A stretch of DNA of 64,000 bases. Origin: Tetraselmis striata (Eukaryota; Chlorophyta; Chlorodendrophyceae; Chlorodendrales; Chlorodendraceae). Shown piece after piece: positions 11,841 to 24,137 of the stretch. The notes under the pieces are model-generated. The model ran no database searches. It was not told where the DNA came from and saw only the letters and a program-made list of their open reading frames with translations. Where the stretch lies: positions 46,807 through 110,806 of the forward strand of contig VCJN01001416.1 of the NCBI GenBank assembly GCA_006384855.1, written 5' to 3'. Each line of letters starts with the position of its first letter. Position 1 is the stretch's first letter. A program made the position numbers and the translations under genes.

Positions 11841-12407
11841 CTTCATAAGTTTTCATCGGAACCCATGGCATATCAAGCGTTGAAATAGATGAGTGCGTGC
11901 GGTTTTGCCACAGCGGACAGGGCATGCTTATTTCAGAATAATCACAGAGTTAAAATTGTGAATTGTCGGCAGACTGCCATGCAGGCATAGCCTGATATAC
12001 AGAGTGCATAACACAGAGCAGAAGATTAAGAGAGGGTGCAGACAGTATACGCGCGGATGACTGCCAGGCATTCCTTTTTGCGGCAGGCATCCCGGCCTAG
12101 TTCAGTGGCAGCATCGCCAGGAAGGTGATGTCCACTTGGGCACCATATCAGTGTTTGCAGAGTCACTGCAGTCAGTCATCGCGGGTAGATGTGAGGAGGT
12201 GGATCATGTAGCTGAGCTGTCTGAAGAAGCCATCTCAGCTGATGCAGTGCCCAGCAGATCAAGTCGAGATAGTCCACAGAAGGACGCCAGGAAACCAGGC
12301 AGAGTGTGGACTCAGCACTCCATGGATCTCGGGTAGTGCACCAGTTGCAGCTAGCCTTCAGTACTGGATGCGTAATGTGCACCGCTGTTATTCTGATGTG
12401 AATTCAG
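11841..12407. other. Convergent intergenic region between GH28 and GH5
   Basis: Both genes end into this 567-base spacer, which must hold both 3' UTRs and polyadenylation signals. No further gene seen. Confidence 0.5.
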
Positions 12408-15400
12408 TTAGCAGCCTGGGACTTGCTTGGCCAACAGATGTTTCTTGGCGAAATCAGCGAGGGTAGCTGAAAATGGCATCACTGTGCTGTTCCATGTTGC
12501 GCCGCCTTCAACAACGCCATATGGCCTGCTGTACTCAGAGGTGCTCTTTCCCCAGTCTTCATATTGCCACTCCCAGAACAGGCTCCCCTGCCATACACAG
12601 AATGCCACACACGGCGTGTGAGCACAGCGCCTGATAGGGTAGATGGGTGTGGCCACTTGATACTACCAAGCCGCGGCAGTTTGGAGGACCACCGAGCAAG
12701 TTACCTTCAAAACACCTCCTTTCCTTGCGCTCCGGTTGGCAATCCTGTAGATGGCGTTGAAGTATGGAACTCGTGTTTCGTCTGCCTCATTTGCAGTCTC
12801 GTTGAGCTTCTTCCCAAACTGCAAACATCAGAAATATTGCAGTCATTGGCCAACCAATGTCTTGTTAGGAAGTCTCTACTGCTTCTCCGCAGCTATTCCA
12901 ACGGACTTACCTCCTGCATGATGAGGGGCTTTCCCAGCGCTTTAGCGTCCTGCATATGCGCCAGGAGCCAGTCCGCAATGAACGGCATTGTCTCCTCCTC
13001 TACACCCCAGTCATCAATCCTGGATGCGCAAAGCATTAGCCACAGTTTGATGGTTTGGTGAAATTCTGGTACCACACATATGTTGTAGACAAGGAATGTC
13101 ATCAGGATGCTAGTATCTTGAAGACTAACAAGAATTCACAGCACTTATCTCACCAGAGATGCAGTGTGGCAAAGTCAATATCAGGAATGGCAGTGTTCTT
13201 GATGAAGTCCTGGCCAGTGCTCTCCGACCAGGTGGGAGCTTCAGCCAAAGAGTCACCAGGGCGCAAACCAGGGTTTACTCCAACATTGCTTCCCCTGAAA
13301 TCATCTGGCACTGCGTAGAAGCCCTGCCGGATCAGGAAACCAGCAACACATTCACATTGTTCTGAGCTTCATTTATATCAAACCGACAGCAATGGCAATT
13401 GGCGAAACATAGCTAGCTGAAGGCCATTCATGTATAGCGCACTTGCCTCTGAGCCAATCCCAACTGCACAGCAACAGACAGTGGATTAGTATGGAAGTAG
13501 GCAAAACGCGTATAGTCAAAACAAAGTATAGTATGAACATCACACTCGTGCAATTAACAGCCATTACCCAGGTGGTTTGAGTCGATGGATTTTATGTGCC
13601 CTGCCATATCATGCAGCCAGTTATGTAAATCCCTCTCGCAGGTCTCCCTCATCGCGACATCGCAGCGCGGCTCATTCATGATGTTCCATGCCAGAATGGC
13701 TGGGTCGTCTCTCCACTTGATGCCATTCTCAGAGTTCACACTGCAGTTGCAACATATAGCAAGCTTAAGTGTGCATAGGTCACTATGACATTCAGCACTA
13801 CACATTGATTGCTGGCATGGATATGCGTATTCGAAATCGAAACCTGTCACTATCAATATAAACACATACCAAATACGCTGAACTCCTATGGTGGCCGTGC
13901 GACGGAAGGAATTTTACTTCATCGAAGATGCCGAGAGATGTAAAACATAAGGTAATCTGCATCACATTGAAGGCTTCTGCTTGCACTCGCAACAGCAGAC
14001 AATGAATTCATGGGCCAAGTAGCCCGGAAACACATACAATTAGTATATCCGCAACCGTGAATGCAGCTGATAGTATATGAAGTCGCCGGAAAGCAGTGAG
14101 TCGTGAGTAATTGCAAATCATGCTTTGTCATAACGTGAGAGCTGATACACATCAGTCATATTGCTGCCTTCCTTATCTATGTGGAACTGCACATGTTCTG
14201 TGGCTCACTTCCGAGTGTTACTATTACTTCTGGCTATTTGCAGGCAGTGTTTGCATACATGCGCTGTAAAGCTGTCCATATGAGCTTATACAAAGCTCTA
14301 CAGCTAGTCAGGTAGCCGCGAACATGATTTGTCACATGGTATATTGCCGGGGATTTGCAAGCAAGATATGTTCCTCTAGTGTGACTGCCGGCAAAGACAT
14401 TCATTGATGTTCGTGGCAAAACACAAATCTGTTTATTTGTTCCACTCACCGGTATAGCAGGGTTGAAATATGCTGCTTGTATTTCTCTCGCGCCAAAGGG
14501 TTTGTGAAGAAAATGTCGTCAGGGTTCTCTGGGCGAGGCATCCCAAGTGCATCTGCAGTCCAGTTTGCAAAGTTGGACTTGCTGTCAACAGTAAGCCAAT
14601 TGTTCGCAAGAGGAATTATCAAGCGCAGGCCATATTTGGATGCTTCATTGATGATCAAGTCCATGGCCTTCAGCGCATCCTCATTGTACACTCCATCTGA
14701 CATCTGAACAGGAAACTCCTCCTAATTCATGGGGCAGCATAGAGTGGTGTCAGTGTCTATGTTTTGGCCTCGTTCAGAAACCAGGCGATGCTGTTTTCAC
14801 ATCAAAATGGCCATCAAAGAAGATCATGTCAGATGTATGTACATAAATGAGGACACAGAAAAATCGCTGATATGGCATAAGGATTTTGTAGTCATTCCAG
14901 TTTTGCTATAGTGCTGCAAATGCTTACCGATATCGCATGTGCAAAAACGCGAAGTGTGTTGAACTGTGTTTTCTTTGCTGTCTCCATATTTGCCTGAGGC
15001 AACATAGCATACAGACAGCCATAGTTAGTTTTTCTGTTCAAGATGTGATTTGCAAGTAGATTGCTACGCCAGGAGACATGCATTTCATAACATCGTACCT
15101 TCACGAATTCACGGCCACCCTCTGTCCAGTTGTCTGGCAGCGCAAACTCTTGGCCAGCTGCAGCCTCCAGCAGCCCCCACCTGTGGGCATCCAATGATGA
15201 ACCTCATTGTGGTCACTGTAAGAGTTTGTACAATCTCAAACATGCATGAAATAGCATGTGAGAAAGTAACCATTTGAACATTGGTGTAACAGTCCTCAAG
15301 ATTCCCGGAGCGCGTTCTGATCTCTCACATGTTACAAGGTAGGCGTATCTTTGGATACTACTTCATTGTGGTGATGCTTTCGCATGCAGTGACAGTCGTG

Positions 15401-15990
15401 CATGATATGACGATTGCATATCTACTGCATTAATCAGACATGATATATAAAATATGAATCGCCAGATGTGATGCCCTCTAGCTACGTACAGTTCCATGTA
15501 AGGTTTCCCTCTCTCTCTCTCTCTCTCCCTCTCTCATCTCAATCGCTTGATGCAATTTTAGTCAGCACTTCATCAACGATACTTATTCTATTGATTGGTA
15601 CAGCATCGGCATGTGAAGCAATTTATTGCAGATATAGAAAATACAAGTGAAGATAGCTATCATTCACGCTGGCGTTAAGTCATGTGTACATGATTGTCCA
15701 TTCAAGTATGCGTGTGATTTAAGTGGCACAATCACTCACGAGTTCCATCCATTTGCAAAGTACTCCCGGCAGTTTTGATCCACGAGCTTGTCCCCGAAGC
15801 GCTTGATGAAACCACTGTACGTCTCTCCAATATAGCTTTCAGGATGCTTTGCTCCATGTTGCACTGCTCCATCCACTGACGCAGTCTTTGCAGACAGCAG
15901 CAGAACTGCAAGTACGGCACAGGTCGCAATCCTGCTCGGTCTTGCCACAGAGCGTGTGAAAACCTCTGGACCGTGTGTCCTTAATGTCAT
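12408..15990 (-). CDS. GH5 subfamily 7 endo-1,4-beta-mannanase, secreted
   Basis: Ten exons on the minus strand: 15740-15990, 15099-15180, 14928-14993, 14450-14721, 13568-13740, 13447-13463, 13154-13323, 12911-13019, 12705-12818 and 12408-12587. All phases agree and sum to 477 residues. The N-terminus has a signal anchor-like run (IATCAVLAVLLLSA), then FANGWNSWGLL, matching the VNGFNTYWL start of plant mannanases. The acid/base Glu is in WNIMNEPRC; the nucleophile Glu is in KPLIMQEFG, split over exons 8 and 9. GFYAVPDDF and GSLFWEWQYEDWG match the rest of the plant enzyme. Known function of the family: internal cleavage of mannan backbones. Exon 6 is only 17 nt and is followed by a GC donor. 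The start codon was chosen because it gives the signal peptide; upstream ATGs are in frame. Confidence 0.85.
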
Positions 15991-18048
15991 AGTGTTGATT
16001 GACGGGCCCAAGTGAACCTGCGAGCAGAAAATCAGGTCTTGTACGTCATACGTGACAACCATCTCTTCATATACACAGATCAGCCACAGATCAGCCATAT
16101 ACCAGATCAGCATTCTTTGATACACTTTGGTGACACTTAGAAATGGTGAGATGTTTATCTTTTATGAATTAAAGAAAGATCAAGCATAAAATCCAATCAG
16201 CGGCGTCGGCGAAGTCTTGGACTGCACAAGAGTGGTGACAACGTTGCCAGATACATATTTTCGGCTGCAATGACTGGACCTCTGACAACTGTGGTACCTA
16301 CAAGGATGGACGCTGGCTGCTCAGCCTCGACTGTTCCTGTATGCTATTTGCCGTCTTTTCTTTAAAAGCAAACATTCACACTGAGACTGCTGATTTCAAT
16401 CAATCAAAAAGGCCATATGATTTATTCAAACATTTATCGAGAGTATTCTATGACTCACTGATTGGCAGCCAGTAAGCAATAATTGCCGCCCATGCACTGT
16501 TTAGACTCGCGGGCATTTGCAATTGCTTTCAACCACGCGTAGTACTCGCAGTCTGTCATAAGTATGGCTTGTGCTGCTTTCCGGGCCGGCCATGCGCAAG
16601 TCCCGGTAGCGCGCTATCGGAGAGATGATAAATCATGTAAACAAAAATCGCTTGGACACCGCGCCCCGATCTACCCTCGGTTGGTCGGAAATTCCATGAC
16701 ATTGCGAGTATCCCCACCCCGGGACAGTGACACTGCTGGCAGCTGCTCTTCTGTCTGTTTGATGTTCGTAGTTCTGCACTAAGCTGGTGTTTGAATATAT
16801 CTGTCGGCTGAAAATTTATATATATGTGCTGTCGCTGATGCTGCATATGCGGGTGCAAGGTGCGCACTACTACTGAAAGCACGGAAGGACGCCGGGACGA
16901 CCACCACTTGTTACCAGTCTCACGCCTCAGCAAACGTCACGAATTCCTCGTATGGGTGATGTATATGGACCGGATAGCCTCGACAATGCGAACAGCAGGC
17001 CGGAGCAGGCCCAAAGTCAGAGATTTTTATGAAGTCGCGAGTCCTGCCTGACTCAGACCGCGGGCGTACAAACCAAATAACCTTTCTGGCTCGCGCGCTA
17101 CTGATCAGTCGACACTACTTATTCCGCGGGTCACTTTGTTCGTCGGGTCACTACTGAAGGCTGATGTATGGCGAGATACTTACTGCAGACGCACGACGTT
17201 ACTATGTTTTGTTCACACAGCTTGAGCGCACGGCTCGGGAGGCCGGAGGTCGCACCTTCTCTGACGCTTCTAAAATATGTGATCGATAGACCGCTGCACA
17301 GCGAATTCAGGAGTCGAGGAACGTTCGGCAATAATAATGCTACTTCAGCAAGCACCCTGCGCCTAGGTATCCTGCGCTCCGAGGAAAATCCGACCTGCTG
17401 CTATACGAGTACAGCAACTGCTAGACTGTGGCTGAATAGGCAGTGCTGCCTTCTTGGGAGTGTTGACCCTCCGAACGTGCAGCTAGACGATTATGTGATA
17501 CTACTCGGTGGCGGATCGTAGAGGCAGCTATATATAGTCAAGCAACCATCGGAAGCAGAAGTCCCCCCCCCCCCCCCCCGGCGCGCGCGCCACCGGCAGC
17601 ACGGGAATATTTCATCGTCACGCAGCACCATCATATCAGGAGTCTGAACTATTAGTCGCTAATAGTATCCGCCTTGTTACAAACGAAGCAGTCGCTACGA
17701 TACTTTGTTTCGAATGACGGAAAGTGTGATCACGGTACGACCACAACCACGACCATGACGACTACGAACGACGCCGCCGACGACGACCACGGATTTCGGG
17801 ATTATTTCGCCTTCTTCGGTTTCGATTCTGTTAGTTTGTATATATTATTCTTCGATTTTCTGTTGTCATGTTGTGTAATAGAGTTGTTTTGGAGGTTTTG
17901 AGGATGGCGATGCTGGTCTTCAAGTTGGAGGATGCATGCCATAAACTATCGCAAAATAGCAGTAGTGACAATGTCTGCTCGTTATCGCACCACAATTTAC
18001 TTGTAATGCTTATCTAGTCCCTTATCTCAGTTCCCTTTATTATGTTGA
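15991..18048. other. Intergenic; GH5 upstream region, no gene seen
   Basis: Contains the GH5 promoter side. A poly(C) run of about 17 lies at 17562-17579, and ACGACG-rich microsatellite-like sequence near 17740-17800. No ORF has recognisable features. Confidence 0.4.
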
Positions 18049-19030
18049 GTGGCCGAAATTGGTCCCCGGTGCGATTTGTGTTCTATAAAGTATTGGAATT
18101 TGGAGCGGCCAAACCTAAAATGCACCGAGTCGGCCCGCGTGGATAAGTATTAGTTTATCGATTCAAGTACGAATCAAATTGAAAGCGAGGGTGCATGTCT
18201 GCATGCTTGCATGCCCGCGTGCGTGCGTGCGTGCGTGCGTGCCTGTTGATGTGGAAATAACTATGATAGCGCTTCTGCATTGAGTTTGCCAACTCAAGTT
18301 TGCAATCTAATCTGCCGACTCGGTGCAAATTTGCCAACTCGGTGGCAGCATGACGGCGCTTCTGCGTTGATTGCTCTCGCAGAGCGCGGAAGCGACGCCT
18401 GCGCTCAGACTCGGCAAAGGAAAATTCATTTGCGCGCACTGCAGAGAATAAGCGCAAGGCACCAACCGTCGAGGTGAAGCGCGAGAGATCCGAACCCACC
18501 AAGCGCAACACGATCATCGACGGCGACACCAGCGGTGCGGAGGCAGACCTAAAGGGGCGGAAGCCCGCGCCTCGGCCGCAGCCTACCTTCTTGGTGCCGG
18601 AATCGGCCAATAAATAAGCCGAAGCCCACAGCGGATCTGCCCCTCTGGTGCCCAAGTGGCTTCGTGGCACCCTTCAGCCCCACGCACCCAGGAGGCATTG
18701 CCTCGCTTCGACGTAGTCATCAACGCCCCCCGGTTACCACCCCCGTGTCGGCGCATGTGCAGGCGTCGTTTCTGTCGCGGCCACTTCCATTCGCATCACC
18801 AGATGTGGAAACAGCTATGCCGCCAATCAACGATCCTCTTTGGCTCTCGTCCGTGGGAAACGGCATCTTCCTCATGAACCGCGTCCACTCGTTCGTTGGC
18901 GACGCCGATATGCAAAACAGATTGGCGAGATTGAACTCCAAGCTCACTGCCATGTACGGGAGTGGAGAGATTACCGCAGAAAATGGGCCACCGTGCACAC
19001 GCTTGATTTCGTTGAGCCTCCGCAGGAAGA

Positions 19031-19744
19031 CTAGACGAAAACGAAACGCCTTGTCGATGGCCTCGGCGTGATTCCGGGCGCGCGCGAGGTGAAGTCTGGA
19101 TTAGCTACATGGACGCAAGATGGCAGCTCGTCGAGGGCCACGAAAAGAGTAGACATGTGGGCTCTAAAACACGTCATCGTCCTAAGGTACTCCTCATGGG
19201 CTGGCAGACGCCGGTCATCCAGCTTGAGGTACTCGTTCGCCATGTCGTTATGCAAGGAGAAAAGTCCAGGCACCCGGCCGACCGGTCGAACCTCTTCATA
19301 ACGAGACTCTGCTCGGTCCAGTAACTCTGGCACCGCGAGGCAGTCGTCCTCGTCACTCGCGGATTTTGCTCCGACACGGCTGCGATGGGCTAGCTCTAGC
19401 AAGTCGGGACGGGCTGCATGTCGGTTGTCCCGTGAAGCGCTGCCCGGAACCAGAGCCATGCATGTGCTCCGTCTCCATAAACAACACAAATGCAAGCCGT
19501 CCATCGGCCCAACGTCGATGAGAGCTTGCGCGGCAGTGTAGACTTGGCGTGCACGTGCGCTTGCGGAGACTCGAGCATCGGCTCGGCGACAGGTTCTTCT
19601 CCATTTGGCATATGGTGACGCACAGACGTTCGGACGAGAATCACACACATGGGTGTGCCGGCTGTGGTCTTGAAACAACTTGTGACCTTGCTCGCAACAT
19701 GATACGAGATAGTTAATCGCGAAACTGGAAGATGACAAGCTCAA
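19031..19744 (-). CDS. Unknown ORF inside the TIR element
   Basis: An uninterrupted 237-codon frame fills the right half of the element. The composition is amphipathic and charged in the middle (a YLKLDDRRLPAHEEYLR stretch), unlike low-complexity chance frames. No transposase motif (DDE or zinc knuckle) is visible, and the antisense frame is partly open too. It may be the remains of the element's own gene or a non-coding shadow. Confidence 0.3.
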   Translation of the reverse strand: MSLSSSSFAINYLVSCCEQGHKLFQDHSRHTHVCDSRPNVCASPYAKWRRTCRRADARVSASARARQVYTAAQALIDVGPMDGLHLCCLWRRSTCMALVPGSASRDNRHAARPDLLELAHRSRVGAKSASDEDDCLAVPELLDRAESRYEEVRPVGRVPGLFSLHNDMANEYLKLDDRRLPAHEEYLRTMTCFRAHMSTLFVALDELPSCVHVANPDFTSRAPGITPRPSTRRFVFV

Positions 19745-20049
19745 CTGTTGTGACTGCTTTTCCGTCTACACGTGATGCGCCCAAAAGGGCGCAACGGCGG
19801 GTGAACTAGTAAATAGTAACATGTACCAGTTTGCAGCAACGTAGCCGGGTGACAAGCGGTTAGGAAAGGAGGAAACCCCATTAACTAGTTTGGATCATTA
19901 CTTTGCTTGGTGATACCAAAAATGATGAAAATGAGGCTACGTAGCCCGGACGCAGGCAAGTGAGCAGGCCGACATGCACTCCCGCTTTCGATTTCGTACA
20001 TGCATCGTTAGAGTACATGATACTTATCGACGCAATTCCACGCACGCGG

Positions 20050-20177
20050 GTAGACTTGCGGTGCATTTCAGGTTTGGCCGCTCCAGATTTTAGTACTTTA
20101 TGGAACACAGGTCGTAGACTTGCGGTGCATTTCAGGTTTGGCCGCTCCAGATTTTAGTACTTTATGGAACACAGGTC
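20050..20177 (+). repeat. Perfect 64-bp tandem duplication within the right TIR
   Basis: Two identical 64-base copies (20050-20113 and 20114-20177), each beginning GTAGACTTGCGGTGCATTTC. The second copy is the inner part of the right terminal inverted repeat, so the element's end has been duplicated in place. Confidence 0.85.
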
Positions 20178-20204
20178 GCACCCGTGTCGAATTTCGGCCA
20201 CTGA

Positions 20205-21062
20205 AGATATGGGAATTAGCGACCATACGGTATGACTGCGAGCAATATATCGCTATTTTAGCGATATGCTAACTTGTACTTATTGAAGGGCGGGAAAACA
20301 CAGACAGGCACCGCCGCCGTTTCAATAAGTTATGCCACCTGCGCCGGAATATTACATATGGGGATATGTAAATATAAATAGTATATAAAGTATCAACTAT
20401 ATAAAATGCACACACGCACAGATACAATTGCATATACAGTACTACGTTATATTATGCGTAAATCATAATTCTACAATATTCAGACCGGTCGGAGTCAGTG
20501 TTCCTTCGTCACATCGTGCAGGCCACAGGGTCAACGCCCCAGTCCAGAACCAGTAGCCGCTCAGCGATGGATGACCTTCAGCGCTCTCGTGAGAGCTGAG
20601 GCCAGCCAGATAGAGTAGGCGCGCAGCAGGCGGCGCAGGATGCTTGTCGAGAATCTGCCGTCACTGCTGGTGGCTGATCGATCCAATCACCGCCGTTGCC
20701 ACGAACAATCCCTAGTTGGGAGCGACTAGCGACTATTGTATTCGAATACGGCGCTGCTGATCTCCCCGGGCAGCGGGGCCAGCGGCCTGTTTCCTCTGCG
20801 TCTGAGGCGCCCAAACTCCGGGCTACGAGTACGGTACCGGTACTTGTAAAGCGCGCGGTTCACAGCAATGGAGGTGCAACAGCGTGCGCGTCGCTCCCGC
20901 CGATAGAAAGAGCAAAGCAGTGCTCATACTCGTACGGTCTTGTCAACAGCCGACAGTCCGCCAGGCAGTGTCCTATAAGCCGTGTTATCTGGGGAACATT
21001 GCTCGACTCTGCTGCGTTGACTGCCAACTGCAGACTCGCAGTCCTGCAGTTCGTCCTCGGCG
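20205..21062. promoter_or_regulatory. Upstream region of the augmin subunit 4 gene
   Basis: AT-rich (20340-20480) then GC-rich sequence leading to the proposed ATG at 21063. No other gene seen. Confidence 0.3.
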
Positions 21063-23038
21063 ATGGATAAGCAACAAGCAGTCCTGCAGGCTGCTGTTGC
21101 AGCGTGCCCAGAACTCAGTGGTGTCCTTGAAGTCCTGGCTGCAAGCCTTGCGCCAGGTATGTTGGTTCGTAGCGCTGGGTGTTGCACCAGCGCAGCGCTG
21201 CCGGTCTAGGCACATGGGGGCTTAACCAGCAGGTGCATGGGGCAGAGGTGTATCTTGAAGCACTCCACTGGTGCTCCACTGCTCTGCAGGCCAGCTTGCC
21301 ACCAGAAGGGCGTGGGAGGAGACAGAGCAAGCTAAGCTGCAGTGCAGGCAACACAGGACACGGTAAGAATGCAGGAGAGGCAGCTTTGCGGTTCCGTGAC
21401 ATGAGATGGCCAGTCTGTCTGCCTGCAGGGCCAGGCTGGCGTGTGTTGCGTATGACATTCCTGGGTAAACAGGTATCTGGAGCTTGCATGCCTGGAGGAC
21501 GCACTCCAAGAGATTATCGACGATTTCTACAGCAGCACACAGGACAAGGATGCCTCCTCCTCAGCTGCGATGGAAACAGATGGGCTGTGGTGCACGGCGG
21601 AGGTTTACCAGTCACTCCAGACTTCCCTTGCAGTACGTGGCCACTCCTCGCCTCTGTGGGTGAAAATCCCCGCCGGCACCCATGCACTGCATTCTGACGC
21701 CGTGGTATGTTGCGCCACTGTGCAAACGCAGGGCGCAAGCGCCGCGCAGAGGCTGCGCATCCCTGAGTTCCCTGACACAGCAGGGTCACAGCATAGCCTC
21801 CACCGCGAGGCAGACGACTGCATGAAGATGCTGCTGGGTCTGAACGCGGAGCATGTGCAGCATCCTATCTCGCGGAATACGATTGTGCGGCAGACATGCC
21901 TATGCCCATTCGAGTTTGCTGGCCCCGCTTGCTTGTATTCCTAGAGCGGATCACGGCACTCAGCAGTCCGTCGGTGGCTATGCAGAGGCAGGTGATTCCA
22001 GAGCTGGAGCGCCGGCTCAGCAAGCGTCTGGGCTCACTGGAAGAGCTGACTGGAGTCTCGTCTGGTGAGTTGCAGAAGGATGCGGATGGTCAAGCAGTGG
22101 TGGGTCAAGCTGTGCCTCAGCTGCCACTGAGCCCCTGCTGGCTTTCAGGCAGCGATGACGAAACGGGGGTGGCTCAAACGCCGGCGGCAATACTGGCGGC
22201 CAGAGTGGAAGATCTTGAACGGTCCTAAGACGCAGGAAGCCACACTCCTAGGCAAATTGCGCGGCCAACTTCTCGGACTGCATGAACACCCTGATGCAGC
22301 TGTTGTCCAAGCTCTCCGAGCTCATTCAGGGACACAAGCATGGATGCGTCAGGAAGGACCTAGAGGTGCGGGTGATGTGGCGGTCTTTTGTCAAGCCCCT
22401 GCTGCATTTTCCTTACATGGCGATGTGCGGCTTACTGCGCGTGCGTTTCCATGCGGTGTCCAGGCACAGGCGCAGTACCTCCAGGCGCACTGCAGCACGC
22501 TCCTCCTGAAGCTGGACACACTACAGCATCAGATAAAGTACAAAACCTACACCTCCCAGACAGTGCCTGCGCTATGTGCTGTCGCGGGTCACCTTCAAGG
22601 CCGCCGGAAAGAGTTGGAGGATAAGTTGTCAATGGTACCGCTTCCCGCTTTGGGGACCTGCAGTCCTTGAGGTCCAGACTGCGCTGCGAGAGGGGCATGG
22701 CATCGTTGCCCTGTGTACCATTGATTGTTTGTCAACGCAGGTACAGTGCCAGCTTGCAGCCTACAGGCAGGGCGGCCAGGAGCTGAAAGAGATGGGGAGA
22801 CAGTACAAGTCCTACAAGGTACAAGCCCACCCGCATCCATGTACAAATACCTCATGATCATGATGTTGGAGCGGCAGCTGGACTGGCAATGGAGTGGCCA
22901 ACCTTTCAGCCTGCTTTGCCGTCTATACCATTCTGCAACTCGATCTCACTGTACACGTGCTCTTTGTGGCAGGATTCCATCTCCGATGCCAAGTATGCGT
23001 TGGAGCAAATGGAGAGCTTGGCCCTGCAGGAGATCTAG
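21063..23038 (+). CDS. AUG4: Augmin complex subunit 4 (HAUS4/AUG4)
   Basis: Augmin recruits gamma-tubulin to spindle and cortical microtubules to nucleate branches; subunit 4 is part of its coiled-coil core. The product is split over about eight or more exons. Recognised pieces in order: CPELSGVLEVLAASLAP (21100s), a second exon from 21210 joined in phase 1 and reading GAEVYLEALHWCSTAL, AEVYQSLQTSLA (about 21600), SAAQRLRIPEF (about 21740), KYKTYTSQTVPALCA (about 22540-22580), and ELKEMGRQYKSYK then DAKYALEQMESLALQEI before TAG at 23036-23038. These follow the plant AUG4 order (YLEA.AIYCEA; VYETLE; AQRLRLP; ETYTPDSIPAL; ARQYHDIVKKL). Several inner splice sites are not settled, so exact length is open. 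The match is by pattern and memory, not by alignment. Confidence 0.6.
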
Positions 23039-24137
23039 CCTGCACGCTATGTATGTTAAATCGAATGCGCTGCTGCCCAGTGGCCGCCATGCCGGCTGCA
23101 GTCCCTCTGTTTTCGTATTAGATATATATGATGCAATTGCAAATGACGCCGGAGCAGTGTATTTTGATGCAGCGCTGGAGTAGAGAGAAGGCAAGCTTGC
23201 TTTCAGTGTTATCAGGGTATGTATCTCAGTTTCAGAATTACAGCTGATTCCGCGTTGTTTTCAGTTGTGTATTAAAACGTGCAGAGGTGCGTATGACTGC
23301 ACAGAACCGGGCTTCTTCTGATCAACATGATAACCGCTAATCATTGACTTGTTTCCATGAATCAACATCAGCCCCCGCTTTCAAGTTTCGAGCAAACCTT
23401 TAGAGGATGCTTTGCTCGGGAAACCGCGGCTCGAACTTTTCAAGCATGTGATTGATGCAGTTGGGCAGGGATGGTGCTCAGTAGTACTGCGCCTAGCTAT
23501 GGTATGCTTAATGTGATCCCCGCCAGCCCCCGCTGTGAAGATTAACGCATCGCTGCCATGGAAGGCCACACCGTTGTCGCATCCCCGATCAGCGGCAGTG
23601 GTCGGCTGTTGGTGACCCGTGCCGCTCAGTTGCTTGGTTTCAAGAGATGCAGGAATTTGTGCAGACAAAGCGCTGTTCGCGAGTTGTGATCTGATGATGC
23701 CACGCGTCTGGCAGGTCGCGCCAACCGCAAGGAATGCAGTTTCTCCGGGGCGCAAGCTCCTGTGCTAGACTACTGGCTTTATGGTAACAAGACAATGTGG
23801 CATGCTATCTGGCTGCAGGCGATTACGCGCCCTCAATTACGCGCAGTATTTTGGTATTTGTACTTTCAGACACACATACCTTTCCGAGTGGGAGCAGGGG
23901 CCTCCGGGTAGTCTCTTGCATTGCATGGGTGACCCGAGTGTATTAAATATGACAGGGAATGGTTGCGTGAGGAAAAGTCGCAACCCCCTTGGGGCAGCCT
24001 GTGATGACACTGCTTGCAAAGGTGGGACACTGTCTGCGTGTAGGGCAACAGGGCGAGCGCCCTTAGAGCCGCCCGGTTGCAGATGCAGCATCAGATGATG
24101 CAACCCCTGTCCCTGGCCGCAGCTGGGCTTAGCTGGA
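23039..24137. other. Convergent intergenic region between AUG4 and EF-P
   Basis: Holds the 3' UTRs of both flanking genes. No coding signal beyond chance frames. Confidence 0.4.

Larger units (their letters stand above)
18049..20201. mobile_element. DNA transposon with about 85-bp terminal inverted repeats and 3-bp TGA duplication
   Basis: The left end (18049-18133) and the reverse complement of the right end (20117-20201) both start GTGGCCGAAATT and share blocks TGTGTTC.ATAAAGTA and GGAGCGGCCAAACCT. TGA flanks both sides (18046-18048 and 20202-20204), consistent with a 3-bp target duplication. The 2,153-base interior has open frames on both strands (18664-19071 plus; 19031-19744 minus) without motifs I recognise. 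A three-base duplication would fit PIF/Harbinger or CMC-type elements, but the ends match no family I can name. Possibly a decayed or non-autonomous copy. Confidence 0.7.
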
